Counted from the stretch's first letter, positions 31,928 through 43,325 are shown. The stretch is 64,000 bases of DNA from Syngnathus acus (GCF_901709675.1 NC_051098.1:921500-985499); one strand, 5' to 3'. Numbers and translations are program-made. Notes: generated by a model not told the origin, from the sequence alone.

Positions 31928-31962
31928 GAGAGAGAGACAGAGAGAGACAGAGAGAGAGAGAG
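31811..31962. repeat. (GA)n microsatellite with a dispersed flank
   Basis: Two GA-rich runs separated by CGGTGAGGATGAGGGATA and AAATGTTAAAAACGTTT. The same spacer follows the GA run at 42000, so part of this unit is dispersed. Confidence 0.9.
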
Positions 31963-32021
31963 TTTAGATATCGCCAAAAGGTTTACTGTCATTTAACAGG
32001 GTTTCTCTGTAGTAGTTACAG

Positions 32022-32360
32022 CAGTGGTTATTACCCTAGGGGTTCGGTGGGTCGGTCTCAGGGGTTCAGCAGAGCCTCAACTGCGGCGATCCGAATACAC
32101 CTGAATGTCCTGTAAATTTGTGATGACGCAGAAGTCACACTGATTTGCTGGTATGTAATTTGTTGTGAGTTCATGCATTGTGTTGGCTTTGCTCTTTGAA
32201 CAAGGTGATGTTCATGCATGGCTCATTTTGTGCACCAGTAAAAAACATCTGTTTTGAATTTGGAAAAAAAATAATTTTATTTTTCACTAAAGAGGTGTTC
32301 TGTGAATGCGCATATGAAACTGGTGGGGTTCGGTACCTCCAACAAGGTTAAGAACCACTG
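32022..32360. mobile_element. hAT-type MITE, 8-bp TSD
   Basis: Ends CAGTGGTTATTACCC and AGGTTAAGAACCACTG are inverted repeats. AGTTACAG lies on both sides (32014-32021, 32361-32368). It is 339 bp with no transposase. Confidence 0.93.
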
Positions 32361-32368
32361 AGTTACAG

Positions 32369-33224
32369 CTATAAATACGAGGACTCTTGCTGTATATGAA
32401 TTATATGTCACAATTTATTCTGTAGAATCGCATCTCACAATGTAGGCATGTCTCTCAACACACATTGTGCAGAAGTTAATTACTAGGGTGTCATGCCTGC
32501 GTTTCTGGGTTACGTAGGCAGTTAAGACAACAGTATCTGATAGGTACAAATGCCATTATACCTTAATGCAGGGTAGCTAATTGAACATGTAATTTTTTTT
32601 AATTATAGGTTCTGTGTAATGGTGTGTGCATGCAAGGATGTGTCATTGAGTGGAAGAAACACTGTAAATTTTATAAATTGTTTAAATTCGGTTTAGGGGA
32701 GTGCAGACGACAGCACAGGGCCATTAGTAGCCTGAGGCATTAAAAAAAATAAAAATGTTGAACCGATCATACATGACTTTTGTCTGTATCGGCAAAATGA
32801 ATATATGACCATGTGAATCTGGATGAATTTCCATTTGAATTGGGTTTGTCTAATCAGATTGAAGTGTGGTACATTTTCATTCGGTTGCAGTTTAATTCTA
32901 ATCAAAATACAAAGCTCCATATACACCCAGCTACTGTTCACCAGATAGCTGTTCACCAGCACCCCAAAATGGACTGTAACCACCGTCAATGTGGTTATCT
33001 TCATTTTAAACTTGCATGATCATGAATGTTTTTTGAATGTTTGTCTTTTTTTTTTGCTCTGAAAGAGAAAACTCATCAAGTAAAATCATCACATGGCATG
33101 CCACTGACGAATTTGTCATCAACTGAATTTTTTTTTAATGAAATGGTGAATTTAGCTTGGGGAGGTTTTTTATGATTAACTGTGACCACCTTATGGCAGA
33201 TAAACAGATAAAGTAAAAGTAAAA
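32369..33224. other. No recognisable feature
   Basis: AT-rich sequence. The open frames here are short, have no recognisable domain, and are probably chance. Confidence 0.45.
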
Positions 33225-33226
33225 TA

Positions 33227-34235
33227 CCGTTTTTTTCCGTGTATAATACGCAAAATTTAACTAATTTATTGTCCTAAAATCTGGGGTGCGCATTATACAT
33301 GGGTACAAATTTTTTTAAATTTTTTTTTTTTTTCCTTTTTTTTTTTAAGAAAATCATGGTACAACAAAACCAACAACAGGACTGACCGACAAAGACATGG
33401 AACAAAAAGACAGGGTGACATTACCAAAGACAGGAACAGACACCAAACAGACATCATGACAGTAACACATGCAATGATCCGACGGTGAGCGAGGGGCAGA
33501 CAGGACTTAAATACAAAACACGTTACAAGAACAATAGTGTGTTTGTACTGTGCTCTGGTCATTTCGTCAAAGAAGGGATAATAGTCCTCTTCTCTTCTTG
33601 ACTGACAATGAATGTGATAGTTTAATACAATCAGCAAATAACAAAATGCGTATTACAGGTAATATTTTATTTCACAACACTTTGCCTTGTTCCTTTCGTC
33701 TCTGCTGTTCACTTCAAACACGCTCCATACGAACGCAATGCTCTCGAATCAGACGCTTGCTCGATCACCTGCTCGTTTGCTGTCACAATGTACCCTACAC
33801 AAATCCGAAACATTTGTTGCGGCTCCGAGTCACGACGAGGGGCAAGTTTTGGTTTCCAAGGGTGTTTTTATTCCTCTTCAACGTCTCTCCCATACAGAGA
33901 CGCCTTTTTCACATGTCCGCACGTCACTTTCCTCTCTTTTCATCTGATCGCGGTGGTGCCTTTAGGGGCAGTCGGAGAAATCAACGCCAACAAAAAAAAA
34001 TACATCCAGCCTAGTTAAGACCATACCAAAGACTATAAAAATGGGACCCATTGCCTCCCTGCGTGTGTGACGATCATTGGGACTTAAAAAAAAAAAAAAA
34101 TTAAAAAAAAAAAATTAAAAAAAAAAATAAATTGGGTGCGTATTATACATGGGTACAGGCTTTTTTCCAGCATCAACATGCCATTTTTAGGGTGCGTATT
34201 ATACATGGGGGCGCATTATACACGGAAAAAAACGG
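33227..34235 (+). mobile_element. MITE-G copy 2, complete, TA-flanked
   Basis: Ends CCGTTTTTTTCCGTGTATAA and TTATACACGGAAAAAAACGG with TA on both sides. It is inverted relative to copies 1 and 3. It has the LTR-derived stretch GACATCATGACAGTAACACA that copy 1 lacks, the 154-codon frame (33550-34014) and the deleted SINE-2 (34027-34086). Confidence 0.93.
33550..34014 (+). CDS. Conserved 154-codon frame in MITE-G, function unknown
   Basis: Second copy of the frame described at 30310. Differences from the other copies are few and include single residue changes (for example RRLFHM against SRLFHM). Nothing identifies the product. Start and stop positions are the same relative to the element ends. 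Confidence 0.25.
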   Translation: MLWSFRQRRDNSPLLFLTDNECDSLIQSANNKMRITGNILFHNTLPCSFRLCCSLQTRSIRTQCSRIRRLLDHLLVCCHNVPYTNPKHLLRLRVTTRGKFWFPRVFLFLFNVSPIQRRLFHMSARHFPLFSSDRGGAFRGSRRNQRQQKKIHPA

Positions 34236-34427
34236 TAGATATCATGGTGCCTTCTTTGGTGAAAAACAAGAAGCAAAAGAAATCATGTCTGGTGATCCAC
34301 CTTGACTTAAAAGAACAACTTTGTAGGGGAGAATAGAAAGAGGACAATATGGTGAAAGGCAGGCGATCCGTCAGTAACAAACAGCTTAAGTACCTAACGT
34401 AGCATTTTGCTTAGACCTCTCTATAAA

Positions 34428-34543
34428 TGCAGGCACGGGGAGAACAAGGAAATGCCATACAGGTAGGCCGGAACTGGAATTGAAACTTCCACCTCTTAAC
34501 TGTGAGGCTGATGTGATAACCATTGCGACACCGTGCCGCGCAG
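34428..34543 (-). repeat. SINE-1 head fragment, degenerate
   Basis: On the minus strand it retains a worn tRNA-like head and the start of the body (as printed: CACGGGGAGAACA, AACTGTGAGGCTGATG, ACACCGTGCCGC). The B box is altered and the 3' part is missing. Confidence 0.75.
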
Positions 34544-34651
34544 TATCTATTAATTTTCTGTAATTTATCAGTACAACTCCCACCCAATTTGGCAGAGCAA
34601 AAAGGTATTCACAAAAAATACAATAATGAACAGATAAGCAAAAGTAAAATA

Positions 34652-35277
34652 CCGTATTGGCCCGAATATAAGACAACCCTGATTATAAGACGACCCCCAC
34701 TTTTTCAAGACTCAAGTTTGAAAAAAAGACTTTTTGAACACCAAATTTAATTTTTAAACAGAAAATAATTACAGTACATCTGAAACAAATGATTTTAACA
34801 ATATATTCGAGAGAAAAAGCATGTAATTTTGCCTCATTCAAATCATGAAAAAACTATCAAATCTTATTTCTGAACATTTAAATATGCAAACTAAAGTGCA
34901 ATCACATTTGTAAATGAATGGCTTCTGGTTTTTGAAATGTAAATAAACCAATCTACTGTGATAAAACAACAAAATTGCAATAACTGCATTAACCATCAAA
35001 GTGAAGTCTAACTAACTGTAGTCTTGAAACAAATCTGAATAAGGAAAAACATTGCAATAAAATAATGCAAACTGCTACCGCTATTTTTATTTTTATTCTT
35101 CGTGACAGGGGTTCGCTTTGGCATGGGGAGTTAAGTTCAGCATTCTATTTAAAGATATCTGGCGCCATCTAGCGTTATGAATGGGTATAATGTCTCGACC
35201 CTGAATGTAAGATGACCCCCACTTTTTCAGTCTTATTTCAATGCAAAAAACACCGTCTTATATTCGGGCCAATACGG
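34652..35277 (-). mobile_element. MITE-A copy 5, complete, TA-flanked
   Basis: Ends CCGTATTGGCCCGAATATAA and TATATTCGGGCCAATACGG with TA on both sides. At 626 bp it is the shortest complete copy and lacks the CA tract and the CT-rich stretch of others. Confidence 0.93.
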
Positions 35278-35325
35278 TAGATATGGTAAAGTATTTGCTT
35301 AAAGTTCTATTTCGGGTCACGATAA

Positions 35326-35430
35326 GGACCCACGACGCGCTGGAGAGACTATGTCTCTCAGCTGGCCTGGGAACGCCTTGGGATCCCCCGGGATGAGCTG
35401 GATGAAGTGGCTGGGGAGAGGGAACATTCT
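35326..35430 (+). repeat. Rex3 3' coding fragment
   Basis: CGCTGGAGAGACTATGTCTC and GGGATGAGCTGGATGAAGTG match the last coding stretch of the Rex3 copies at 5550 and 52350. It is about 105 bp and lacks the tail. Confidence 0.85.
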
Positions 35431-35527
35431 CAATCATCCCCTTTGGGAGTTTAAGATCAGGGGATGTTTGAGAATATTTGCCATTTTTCACATGTCCTGA
35501 GTGTTGTTAGTCACCTAAATGTTGAAC

Positions 35528-35613
35528 AGAGGGTGTGATTTACCGAAGTCAAATTCCTTGTTTGGCACGCTCAAACATGGCGAATAAAAAACTCTTGAAT
35601 CTTGAATCTTGAA
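35528..35613 (+). repeat. LINE 3'-end remnant with (TTGAATC)n tail
   Basis: CAAATTCCTTGTTTG, then GGCGAATAAAAAACTC, then three TTGAATC repeats. This layout is common at 3' ends of CR1/L2-group LINEs. No coding part is left. Confidence 0.6.
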
Positions 35614-37212
35614 TAAAGTAGAAATTTAATGAATAAGCAAGAAAAAGAATTACAAGTTTCAATTGTTCGAACAACTAACAATAATTTCCACTCACCCTTC
35701 TCAATAGAGCAAAAATTATTCAGTCTCGAAGTTTTCTCGATTGAAAACTCAAACATATAGTAAAAAAGGGTAAGAGGCTAGAGGTCTAAAATGCTGTTCG
35801 GTGGAAAAGTCGAGTGATCAGTTCTCCTTGTTCCAAAATCCGAATTCTATTTAAAAGAACAGGCTGGCCTAAAGAATGGAGATGATGACGCCCTAAAAAT
35901 GGCTCCTCTCTCCTGCACCGAGGTCTGCATCTCCTAGCCTGTCTTTAAGCTAAAATTTGACCAAGTCCAATTTGAAGATAGTATAAATTCATCTTAACGG
36001 ACCTTGGGTTAAGGGGAAAGAATGAAATCTATCTTTGTCTAATCGGCGTTCTCGACCCACGGCAGTAGCCTGCAGGGACAAACCCCTGACGGGGAGAGCC
36101 CACCGGGCGAGAGAGAGCGATGCTCTTTGTCCGAACGAACCTTTTATACCAGTTCAGTTCATGGGTATTATGCCTGCTTGGTCACGTACTAGGTTTTTTC
36201 CATGACGTCATACATTGGCCTCAGATGACCCAAATGACCCAGAATAGACTGCACCTGCATTTCGGCCGGTCTCAACCGGATTCAACCAGATGAGGTGACC
36301 ATGTTCTCAGGGAAGTAACAATTTTCTCAGGGATGCTTCATCCTGTTTCCCACTTCCAAATCTTGTCAACTGTCCGTCAACGTGACATTTGCAAATGTTT
36401 TTTCTCTGACTTGTGTTCCGTCAAACAGCATTTTGTTTAGGCCTCAACTGGATGAACGTGACCTCGGGTCACGCTCATGTGTGGGATCTCAGTCTTCCAC
36501 CACTTAGTATCACCATTAACCCTTTCCGCCTCCTTGTCTTCGTTCTCATTTATACATTCATGTGTAAATGGAACATAAATATTACATACATGTTTGATAT
36601 TGATTAAACATTGTGACAATAATAACACATACTTTCACAATAGTCTATTTAACACAATCATAACTATGATCGTGGATTCTCTTAGCAGATTACAACACTC
36701 AAGCAGCTTCAAAACGTATTTTGACAAGCTGGTGACATCTAGGTCAAGCTCAAGCGTGAGATTGCAGTCTTCCACCCACGGTATCACTGTCAACCCCTTG
36801 TCCTTACTCAACTCTTAATACATTCATGTGTAAATGAAACATCAGTGCTATGATGCTGCTCAAGTTGCTACTAACGATACAATATTGCAAAGCAGAATAA
36901 AATAAAGTATGTTGCAGCTTACTCTAACTGTGATTAACATGTCTCATACCTAACGATGAGCATGGGCTTCCCTAGTTAGCAAATTAAAATATTCAAGCAG
37001 TTTCAAAGTATATTATAGCAAAACAAAATAATATAACATAATCCAAAATTGTGTGTGGCTGTGCTTCAGAACAAGTCTTCATCTAATCGATGACTTTTTA
37101 AACTTTTGTTAGATCAATCTGACTTTGGCACCATCTTCTGGTGAAATTTGGAACGGGAATGGAGGTTTACTGGTTCAACCAACAAATTCCCCTTTACAAA
37201 TTTAACAAAAGT
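35614..37212. other. Unassigned stretch with a diverged internal duplication
   Basis: No domain found. Two similar stretches, around 36465-36600 and 36735-36860, share CAGTCTTCCACC and ACATTCATGTGTAAATG, suggesting an old local duplication. The part 36060-36200 has an odd GC-rich, promoter-like composition (TTTTATACC near 36141), but nothing identifies it as an LTR. Confidence 0.4.
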
Positions 37213-37214
37213 TA

Positions 37215-38012
37215 CCGTAATTTTCGGACTATAAGTCGCGTTTTCTTTCATAGTTTGGGTGGGGGGGCGACTTATACTCAGGAGCGATTTATGTTTTTTT
37301 TCACAAATTTTTACTTCATTCATTAACACATCACTTACTTACAAGTATAGTTGACCACTTCACATGTTATTTTTAGTATAGTTGATCACTTCACATGCTT
37401 TGATATCTTTATCTTGAACATATTCAAAACATGAAAAATAGAGAGAAAAAATCTAATAAAGTAATTAACATTTAAAGCTCCATATCCTCTGGACATGTCC
37501 TCTGTCACCAGGATGACATAAAGGACGAGAAATTTGATCGATGGATTTAATGATTTGGAGTGACACAAATGGTTTGATAATATTGTTGTTTATGTGATAG
37601 TTATTTAAAATATAGTTTATATATCGTTGTATGGGCCTGTGGAATAATTTGAACTGCGGCGCGGCACACGGCATTGTTGACAAAGGACGATCGATGGATT
37701 TAATGAATTGGAGTGACACAGATGGTTTTATAAACGTGTTATTTATGTAATAGTTTTTTTTAAATAACTGAATGTTACGTCAGGCCCGTTCTCAGCTCCT
37801 CGTTTGTGTTTGTCACGTTAGCATACCGTATCGTTTAGCCTGTTGTTGCTCGTTCATGTCTGTTCTTGGTGTTGGATTTTGTCGAATAAATTGCCCCCCA
37901 AAATGCGACTTATACTCCGGAGCGACTTATATATGTTTTTTTTCACATTTTTGGGCATTTTATGGCTGGTGCCACTTTTACTCCGGTGCGACTTATAGTC
38001 CGAAAATTACGG
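37215..38012 (+). mobile_element. MITE-F copy 2, complete, TA-flanked
   Basis: Ends CCGTAATTTTCGGACTATAA and TATAGTCCGAAAATTACGG with TA on both sides. It is almost the same as copy 1 (28913-29890) except that it has one tandem unit fewer, and is 798 bp. Confidence 0.94.
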
Positions 38013-38197
38013 TAATTTTGAAGAACTAACTTTTAAGTAACCCTTACTCAGGCCCCCTTCTTCAGGTCTTCCATGTCAAGCTTTGAAATTTGGAATTTCA
38101 TCTTAGCCAATTCGTCTCGGTCAAATCCAATACACACTCACGCACCATCTTTTACCATCCTATCCACCATGTAACTCGACAACTTCAACCCTTAGAC

Positions 38198-38526
38198 CAG
38201 GGGTGTCAAACCCATTTTTTTCGCGGGCCGCATTGTAGTCCTAGCTTCTTTCGGAGGGCCATTGTGACTGTCAACCCAAATAAATGTATGAGCACCTCAT
38301 ATTATATACAGTAAAAGCTACAAAACAAACTGACAAATAACTCATTTTCAAATCAGACGAGTAAAAACTGGTCAAATATAAAAAAAAAAAGATATTATTA
38401 AAAGTAAAGACAATTTGCAATTCGAGTAATGACACACGAATTCGATGCACAATTTGTCTTCGCGGGCCACATAAAATGATGTGGCGGGCCGTATCTGGCC
38501 CCCGGGCCTTGAGTTTGACACCTGTG
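38198..38526. mobile_element. hAT-type MITE, 8-bp TSD
   Basis: Ends CAGGGGTGTCAAAC and GTTTGACACCTGTG are inverted repeats, with CCTTAGAC on both sides (38190-38197, 38527-38534). Interior blocks CGCGGGCCGCATTG and GTGGCGGGCCGTATCTGGCC are typical of this vertebrate hAT MITE type. Confidence 0.95.
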
Positions 38527-38539
38527 CCTTAGACCATTA

Positions 38540-38695
38540 CAAATTTGAGGAAACCGGAATACCCAGAGAAAAACCACGCAGGCACGGGGAGAAAATGCAA
38601 ACTCGACACAGGAAGGCCAGAGAATCAAACTCTAGCCAGACTCTACATATGAACTGTGAAGCGGACGGGCTGATCAGTACAGCCCCGTGCCGCAT
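38540..38695 (-). repeat. SINE-1 head fragment, degenerate
   Basis: As printed, GAGGAAACCGGAATACC, GGCACGGGGAGAAAATGC and GTGAAGCGGACGGGCTGA match the inverse of the SINE-1 head and first body half. The 3' half is missing. Confidence 0.8.
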
Positions 38696-38873
38696 TCCCA
38701 TAAAAATATTAGGTTTGAAAAAAAGAAAAACTGATAAACACACACAGATTCTTTTCCAGAAAACGCTTGGCAAGGAAAGTGTTAAACTGCTATATCTTAA
38801 AAGTTCCTGTTAGTAAAGTTAAGTGATTATAACAGCCTGACTTCAACCGCAATTTAGTTAGGGAATTGTTGTA

Positions 38874-40282
38874 CCAAATTTTTCGGACTATAAGTCGCTC
38901 CAGACTGCAAGTCGTACCAGCCATAAAATGCATAATAAAGAAGAAAAAAATATATATAAGTCGCTCCAGAGTACGAGTCGCATTTTTGGGAGAACTTTAT
39001 TTGACAAAATCCAACACCAAGAACAGACATGAGCAGGCAACAACAGGCTAAACAGTACGGTATGCTAACGTTACATGAACACAAATGAGGAGCTGAGAAC
39101 GTGCCTGACGTAACATTAACAGTTATTCAAATAACTATAATATGAATTACACGTTTATCAAACCATTTGTGTCACTCCAAATCATTAAATCCATCGAAAT
39201 CTTCGTCCTTGGTGTAAACAACGGCGCTTCTGACCCCGGAAGTGTGTGCGGCGTGCCGCTGACGTCAGTTGCAATTCAAATTATTCCGCAGGCCCGTATA
39301 ACTATATAAACTATAAATCAAATAACTATAACATAAATAAAAAAAATTATCAAACCATTCGTGTCACTCCAAATCATTAAATCCATCAAAACCTTCGTTC
39401 TGTGTGTAAACAACGCCGCTTTTGAACCCGGAAGTGCATGCAGCGCTGACGTCGGACTCGTCGTCAGCTGCAGTTCAAATTATTCCACAGGCCCATATAA
39501 CTATATATAAACGATATATCAAGTAAGTATAACATAAATAACAATTTTATCGAACCATTCGTGTCACTCCAAATCATTAAATCCATAGAAATCTTCGTCC
39601 TCTCTGTCACAACAACAACAAAAAAATGCTGCAACGCTGAGGTCAGACTCGTCGTCAGTTGCGGCTCCAATTATTCCACAGATCTATATAACAATATTGT
39701 AGCGTTACCAAAGTACCTGGCAAGTCGTGGGTTTGGTAACCGGCTCTTTATATCACAAAACAAGAGCTCAACTTACGAGCCAACACACAGCATGTGCTCT
39801 AACAAAGCGCCCCGATCACTCTCCTCCCCCCTGCTGCCTCCATTGCTTCCCTAGACAATCGTAAACTACTGAACTGTAACAATATACAAGTTGCTACACT
39901 AAATAAACTATATATCAAATAACTATATCGTAGATAACAAGTTTATCAAACCATCCGTGTCACTCCAAATCATTAAATTCATTGAAATCTTCGTCCTCTG
40001 TGTCAATCTCTGTCCTCTGTGTTATAACAAACTCCTAACTCCGGAAGTCAGTGAATGGAACTCATTGTCAGTGGCTGCTCCAATTATTCTACAGGCCTAG
40101 TGCGAACTCATGCGGTTTAAAGTGAAAATAACATGTGAAGTGATCAACTATACTAGTACGTATTGTGTTAATGATCAAGTAATAATGTGTTAATAATTTC
40201 ACATATAAGTCGCTTCTGATTATAAGTCGCACCCTCGGCCAAACTATGAAAAAAACTGAGACTTATATTCCGGAAAATACGG
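38874..40282 (-). mobile_element. MITE-F long copy with an expanded internal tandem array
   Basis: Ends CCAAATTTTTCGGACTATAA and TATATTCCGGAAAATACGG with TA on both sides. GTGTCACTCCAAATCATTAA recurs at about 39169, 39361, 39561 and 39957, so the unit is 190-200 bp with four or more copies. A unit-sized gap (about 39690-39890) holds other sequence. It is 1.4 kb and more diverged than the copies at 28.9 and 37.2 kb. Confidence 0.85.
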
Positions 40283-40555
40283 TAAATTAGAAGTCAACCA
40301 GCACCCCTGATTGGACTGTCTCTGACTGTGGACTTTCCACTGTGCTTCAAGCATGGTGTTAGATCAGAGAGCAGATTTTAGTACATTAAAATGACACCAT
40401 TGATGTTCCAGTGATAACCTAAAAACTCACTTTTAATGGATGTTCACGTGCACAAAACAGTTCTATGACTGTGCTGTGAACTCATACTGACATATCCTCC
40501 AAGTTGTAAAAGAGTGTATTAGAGGAAGAAGTGTCCCTGAGACTCTGATATCCTG

Positions 40556-40660
40556 CGTGTGTATGTATGTGTGTGCGCGCGCGCATGTTCGTGTTTGCGC
40601 GTGTGCGCGTGTGTGCATGTGTGTGTGATCACGCACGTGCACGAGTGTGTCGATGCACAT
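40556..40660. repeat. (GT/GC)n alternating purine-pyrimidine repeat
   Basis: TGTGTGCGCGCGCGCATG and related runs. Possible Z-DNA tract. Confidence 0.85.
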
Positions 40661-40823
40661 GCAGTTTTGAAAGATGTCTCCTTTATTTAATTACGTTAGG
40701 GCCAATTCGTTTAAATCCTTTACTACAGTCTTCGATGTTAGCAATCTCTATTAAAAAGGTCCCTGACTGAAATGATTTAACAAAACTATAAGATCAAATT
40801 TTCAAAAATAATTTCCAGTTAAT

Positions 40824-41153
40824 GGCGGCACTGTGTCACACTGGTTAGCACGTCCGCCTCACAGTTCAGAGGGTGCGGGTTCGATTCCACCTCCGGCCCT
40901 CCCTGTGTGGAGTTTGCATGTTGTCCCCGTGCCTGCGTGGGTTTTGTCCAGGCACTCCGGTTTCCTCCCACTTCCCTAAAACATGCATGGTAGGCTGATT
41001 AAGCACTCCAAGTGTGAGTGGTAATGCGGGTGGTTGTTCATCTCTGTGTGCCTTGCGATTGGCTGGCAACCGGTTCAGGGTGGTTCAGGGTGTCCCGCTC
41101 CAGCATGCCCGCGATCCCCGTTGGGACAAGCTGTACAGAAAATGGATGGATGG
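40824..41153 (+). mobile_element. SINE-1, full length
   Basis: Head with ACTGGTTAGCACGTCCGCC (A-box region) and B box GGTTCGATTCC at about 40878, body block GGAGTTTGCATG, then TGCGATTGGCTGGCAACC, and a short GGATGGATGG tail. A clear TSD was not found. A duplicated GGTTCAGGGT lies near 41070-41090. Confidence 0.9.
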
Positions 41154-41905
41154 AATGGGTAAAATAAAAAATGCTAACTTTTTGTCATTTTCCTGATAAA
41201 AAAAAAAAACATAAACTGGGCTAGTTAGTGAAAAGCAAACCATCCTCGGTTTATGCTTCCTTTAAGCAGGTTTGCTTCATCCCGTTTCCCATTTTGACCA
41301 GTCATGTGTTTGCAGTACATGTAAATACAAGCTATTCAAGTGACAGCCCGTGTAATGAAATTGTGAATAAGTGTGACAACGTACAAGCCAAAATAAACAA
41401 ACAATCATACTGCTAAAGGTAGGTAAAGGTCTGTTTCCACTTTGTGACAGTGAATGTTAAAACAAAAAAAAAGTTTGTTTCTTCATTTAGGAGGGACTCA
41501 AGTGAACTAGAACCGTTAAATAAACATGAATGCAAATGTGTCAAGATTTAGACTAACAATAAGGGATCATATAGTCTTCTTAATTGCGCTGGTTTTTACT
41601 CCTGCGTGTTGTGCCACCCCTTTATCTGAGGTCAGATTGTTTGTGTGATTTTATTTTTGTATGTTGAAGGGGATGGTGACAACACTGTTTTTTTTTCTAG
41701 CCAGAGCTAAGGCTTTTATGTGGTGGATAATCTAGGATAGTCCAGGGTATTAACTCACCAGACTAACATATAGGGTGTGGCTGGTTGGTATAATTTGAGG
41801 TGTGAAAATAAGCACACTACTGTCTGCTTGGCAATGTGTTCATACGTATATTACAGCCATAGGAAGGTCAACTAAAGTCAACTAATTCTTTACCATCAGG
41901 AGGAA
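41154..41905. other. No recognisable feature
   Basis: No domain, TE terminus or RNA gene recognised. Confidence 0.45.
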
Positions 41906-41936
41906 TTTCAGAGAGAGAGAGTGCAAGAGAGTGCGA

Positions 41937-41995
<59 letters not shown>

Positions 41996-42052
41996 GAGGG
42001 AAAGAGAGAGAGGCGGTGAGGATGAGGGATAGAAATAAATGTTAAAAACGTT
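41906..42052. repeat. (GA)n microsatellite with a dispersed flank
   Basis: Long GA run followed by CGGTGAGGATGAGGGATA and AATGTTAAAAACGTTT, matching the sequence between the GA runs at 31.8 kb. Confidence 0.9.
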
Positions 42053-42304
42053 TCCTCAGTTATTGAAGGATTTATTTAGAAATGAATACCACATGGAATA
42101 ATAAGTTAATGTTGTAAAAACATGGCAAGGGCTTGAACGCATTCACAATGGAGGATATGCACGTGACGTCACAGACCGGCCAACGGTTTGTTTGGGTGGC
42201 AAAAAGCGGCGGACGCTGATAGGGCCAAGGCTGGTACTGGAGCATTTTTTAGCATTTTATCGGTTGCAGATCGTGGCAGAGTTGTTACGTAGGCAACTTA
42301 AACC

Positions 42305-42514
42305 ATGGTGAAGAGTTGTTGTGCCATAGGGTGTGCCTATCGCTTCCAAAAAAGCGATACCAAGAAGTTATATCAGTTCCCTGCAGACCAGACCAGAAAG
42401 GATAGCTGGGTGGCGGCGCTTCGTAGGGCGGAACATGGCCGCAACAGGTCCAAGCTTTGGAAGCCAACTATCCATTCTTACATCTGCTCAGATCACTTTG
42501 TGGGAAGTACGTAA
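42305..42514 (+). CDS. THAP-domain transposase, first exon
   Basis: The 69-codon frame starts at ATG in a good context (ACCATGG). It reads MVKSCCAIGCAYRFQKSD, then YQFPADQTRKDSWVAALRRA, then KPTIHSYICSDHFVGS. This is a THAP-type C2CH zinc module: Cys-x4-Cys near the start (residues 5/6 and 10) and Cys-x2-His (CSDH, residues 61-64), with the conserved Pro and Trp between. The usual distal AVPT part is absent. A donor-like GTACGTAA at 42507 suggests that the exon ends at 42506 and the rest of the gene is deleted. In intact elements this domain binds the transposon ends. The frame faces the minus-strand partner at 42857. Confidence 0.72.
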   Translation: MVKSCCAIGCAYRFQKSDTKKLYQFPADQTRKDSWVAALRRAEHGRNRSKLWKPTIHSYICSDHFVGST

Positions 42515-42856
42515 TTTTGTTATATTCACGTCAACATTCAGAGGTATACTGGATGTAGTGCTATAAGGTACACATCCACCATCAGAGGACACTGGCATGA
42601 GTGCCTCTCATAACATTTGAAATGTACTCTTTTTATTTATTTTAATGTATGTGATGTTTGTTCATTACCCTGTGGGCCAAGAGCCTGTAATAAAGTTTGT
42701 TATTATTGCTCGGATATTCCCTTTTTCTTGCTGCTACTCGGCCATGACCTAAGGAATGCATAATTAGATAGCTTCATTACAGTATGTTTGTCCAAGTGCT
42801 AGTTTCTAATAATTGGATTGTTCACACATCTACAATTATAATATATTATTATTATA

Positions 42857-43237
42857 TTATGTGCTGCCATGGCTGGCATCTTCTCCGTTTCGCTCGACTG
42901 GCTGTGACTCAACGGAATGGACATAACCAGCAGTCAGGTAGCAATATCCTTGCAAACTCTTGTAGGCGCTGAGGTCTTCCTTGGTATATGGACTTGAACA
43001 ATCTATCAAATAGTTGTAAATGTCTGGATATATTACTGGCGGAAAAGTCGCCTTATCAGAGGACCAAACGCTTGCTGTCCCAGGTCCTGCTACGCTTGAG
43101 CTGGTGGCGTTCTTACTTGGTTTCCACAGCGGATCAACACGAATGTTATTTTTTTTCAACTTTTCAATGTATCTCTTGCGGCTTTCTTGGTCCAACTGGA
43201 CGAAATAATCACTCACGACACCCACCCAGGCCGCCAT
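42857..43237 (-). pseudogene. YqaJ-associated protein of ISL2EU-like element, N-terminal part
   Basis: The frame is open from 43285, but ATG at 43237 in the inverse of CGCCAT is the likelier start, giving MAAWVGVVSDYFVQLDQESR. FPPVIYPDIYNYLIDC and SPYTKEDLSAYKSLQGYCYL (about 42945-43015) match the N-terminal region that precedes the YqaJ nuclease domain in proteins I recall from fish ISL2EU elements. The nuclease itself is missing. The end after about 42870 runs into AT-rich sequence. Confidence 0.6.
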
Positions 43238-43325
43238 CCTCACGAGTCTAGTGGCAGCGGACGAGGCTTTTTGCCACCCAAACAATAATGGCCGCCCCGA
43301 TCTGTGACATCAGTGCATATCCTTC

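Larger units (their letters stand above)
42150..43325. mobile_element. ISL2EU-like DNA transposon, internally deleted
   Basis: The outer ends GGAGGATATGCACGTGACGT and ATCAGTGCATATCCTTC begin a long inverted repeat of about 60 bp: GTCACAGACCGG, then TTTGTTTGGGTGGCAAAAAG on the left; the inverse lies at about 43260-43325. AT lies at both outer borders (42148-42149, 43326-43327). Two convergent reading frames, THAP on plus and YqaJ-associated on minus, lie inside. ISL2EU/IS4EU elements are known for THAP transposases and YqaJ nucleases. A 2-bp AT duplication is what I recall for them. Confidence 0.78.

Noticed and set aside
31861-32115. Arg-Glu repeat protein
   Set aside because: Translation of the GA microsatellite.
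36060-36200. GC-rich stretch with TTTTATACC as an LTR or promoter
   Set aside because: No TG...CA borders, TSD, or primer-binding site could be found, so an LTR call is not supported.
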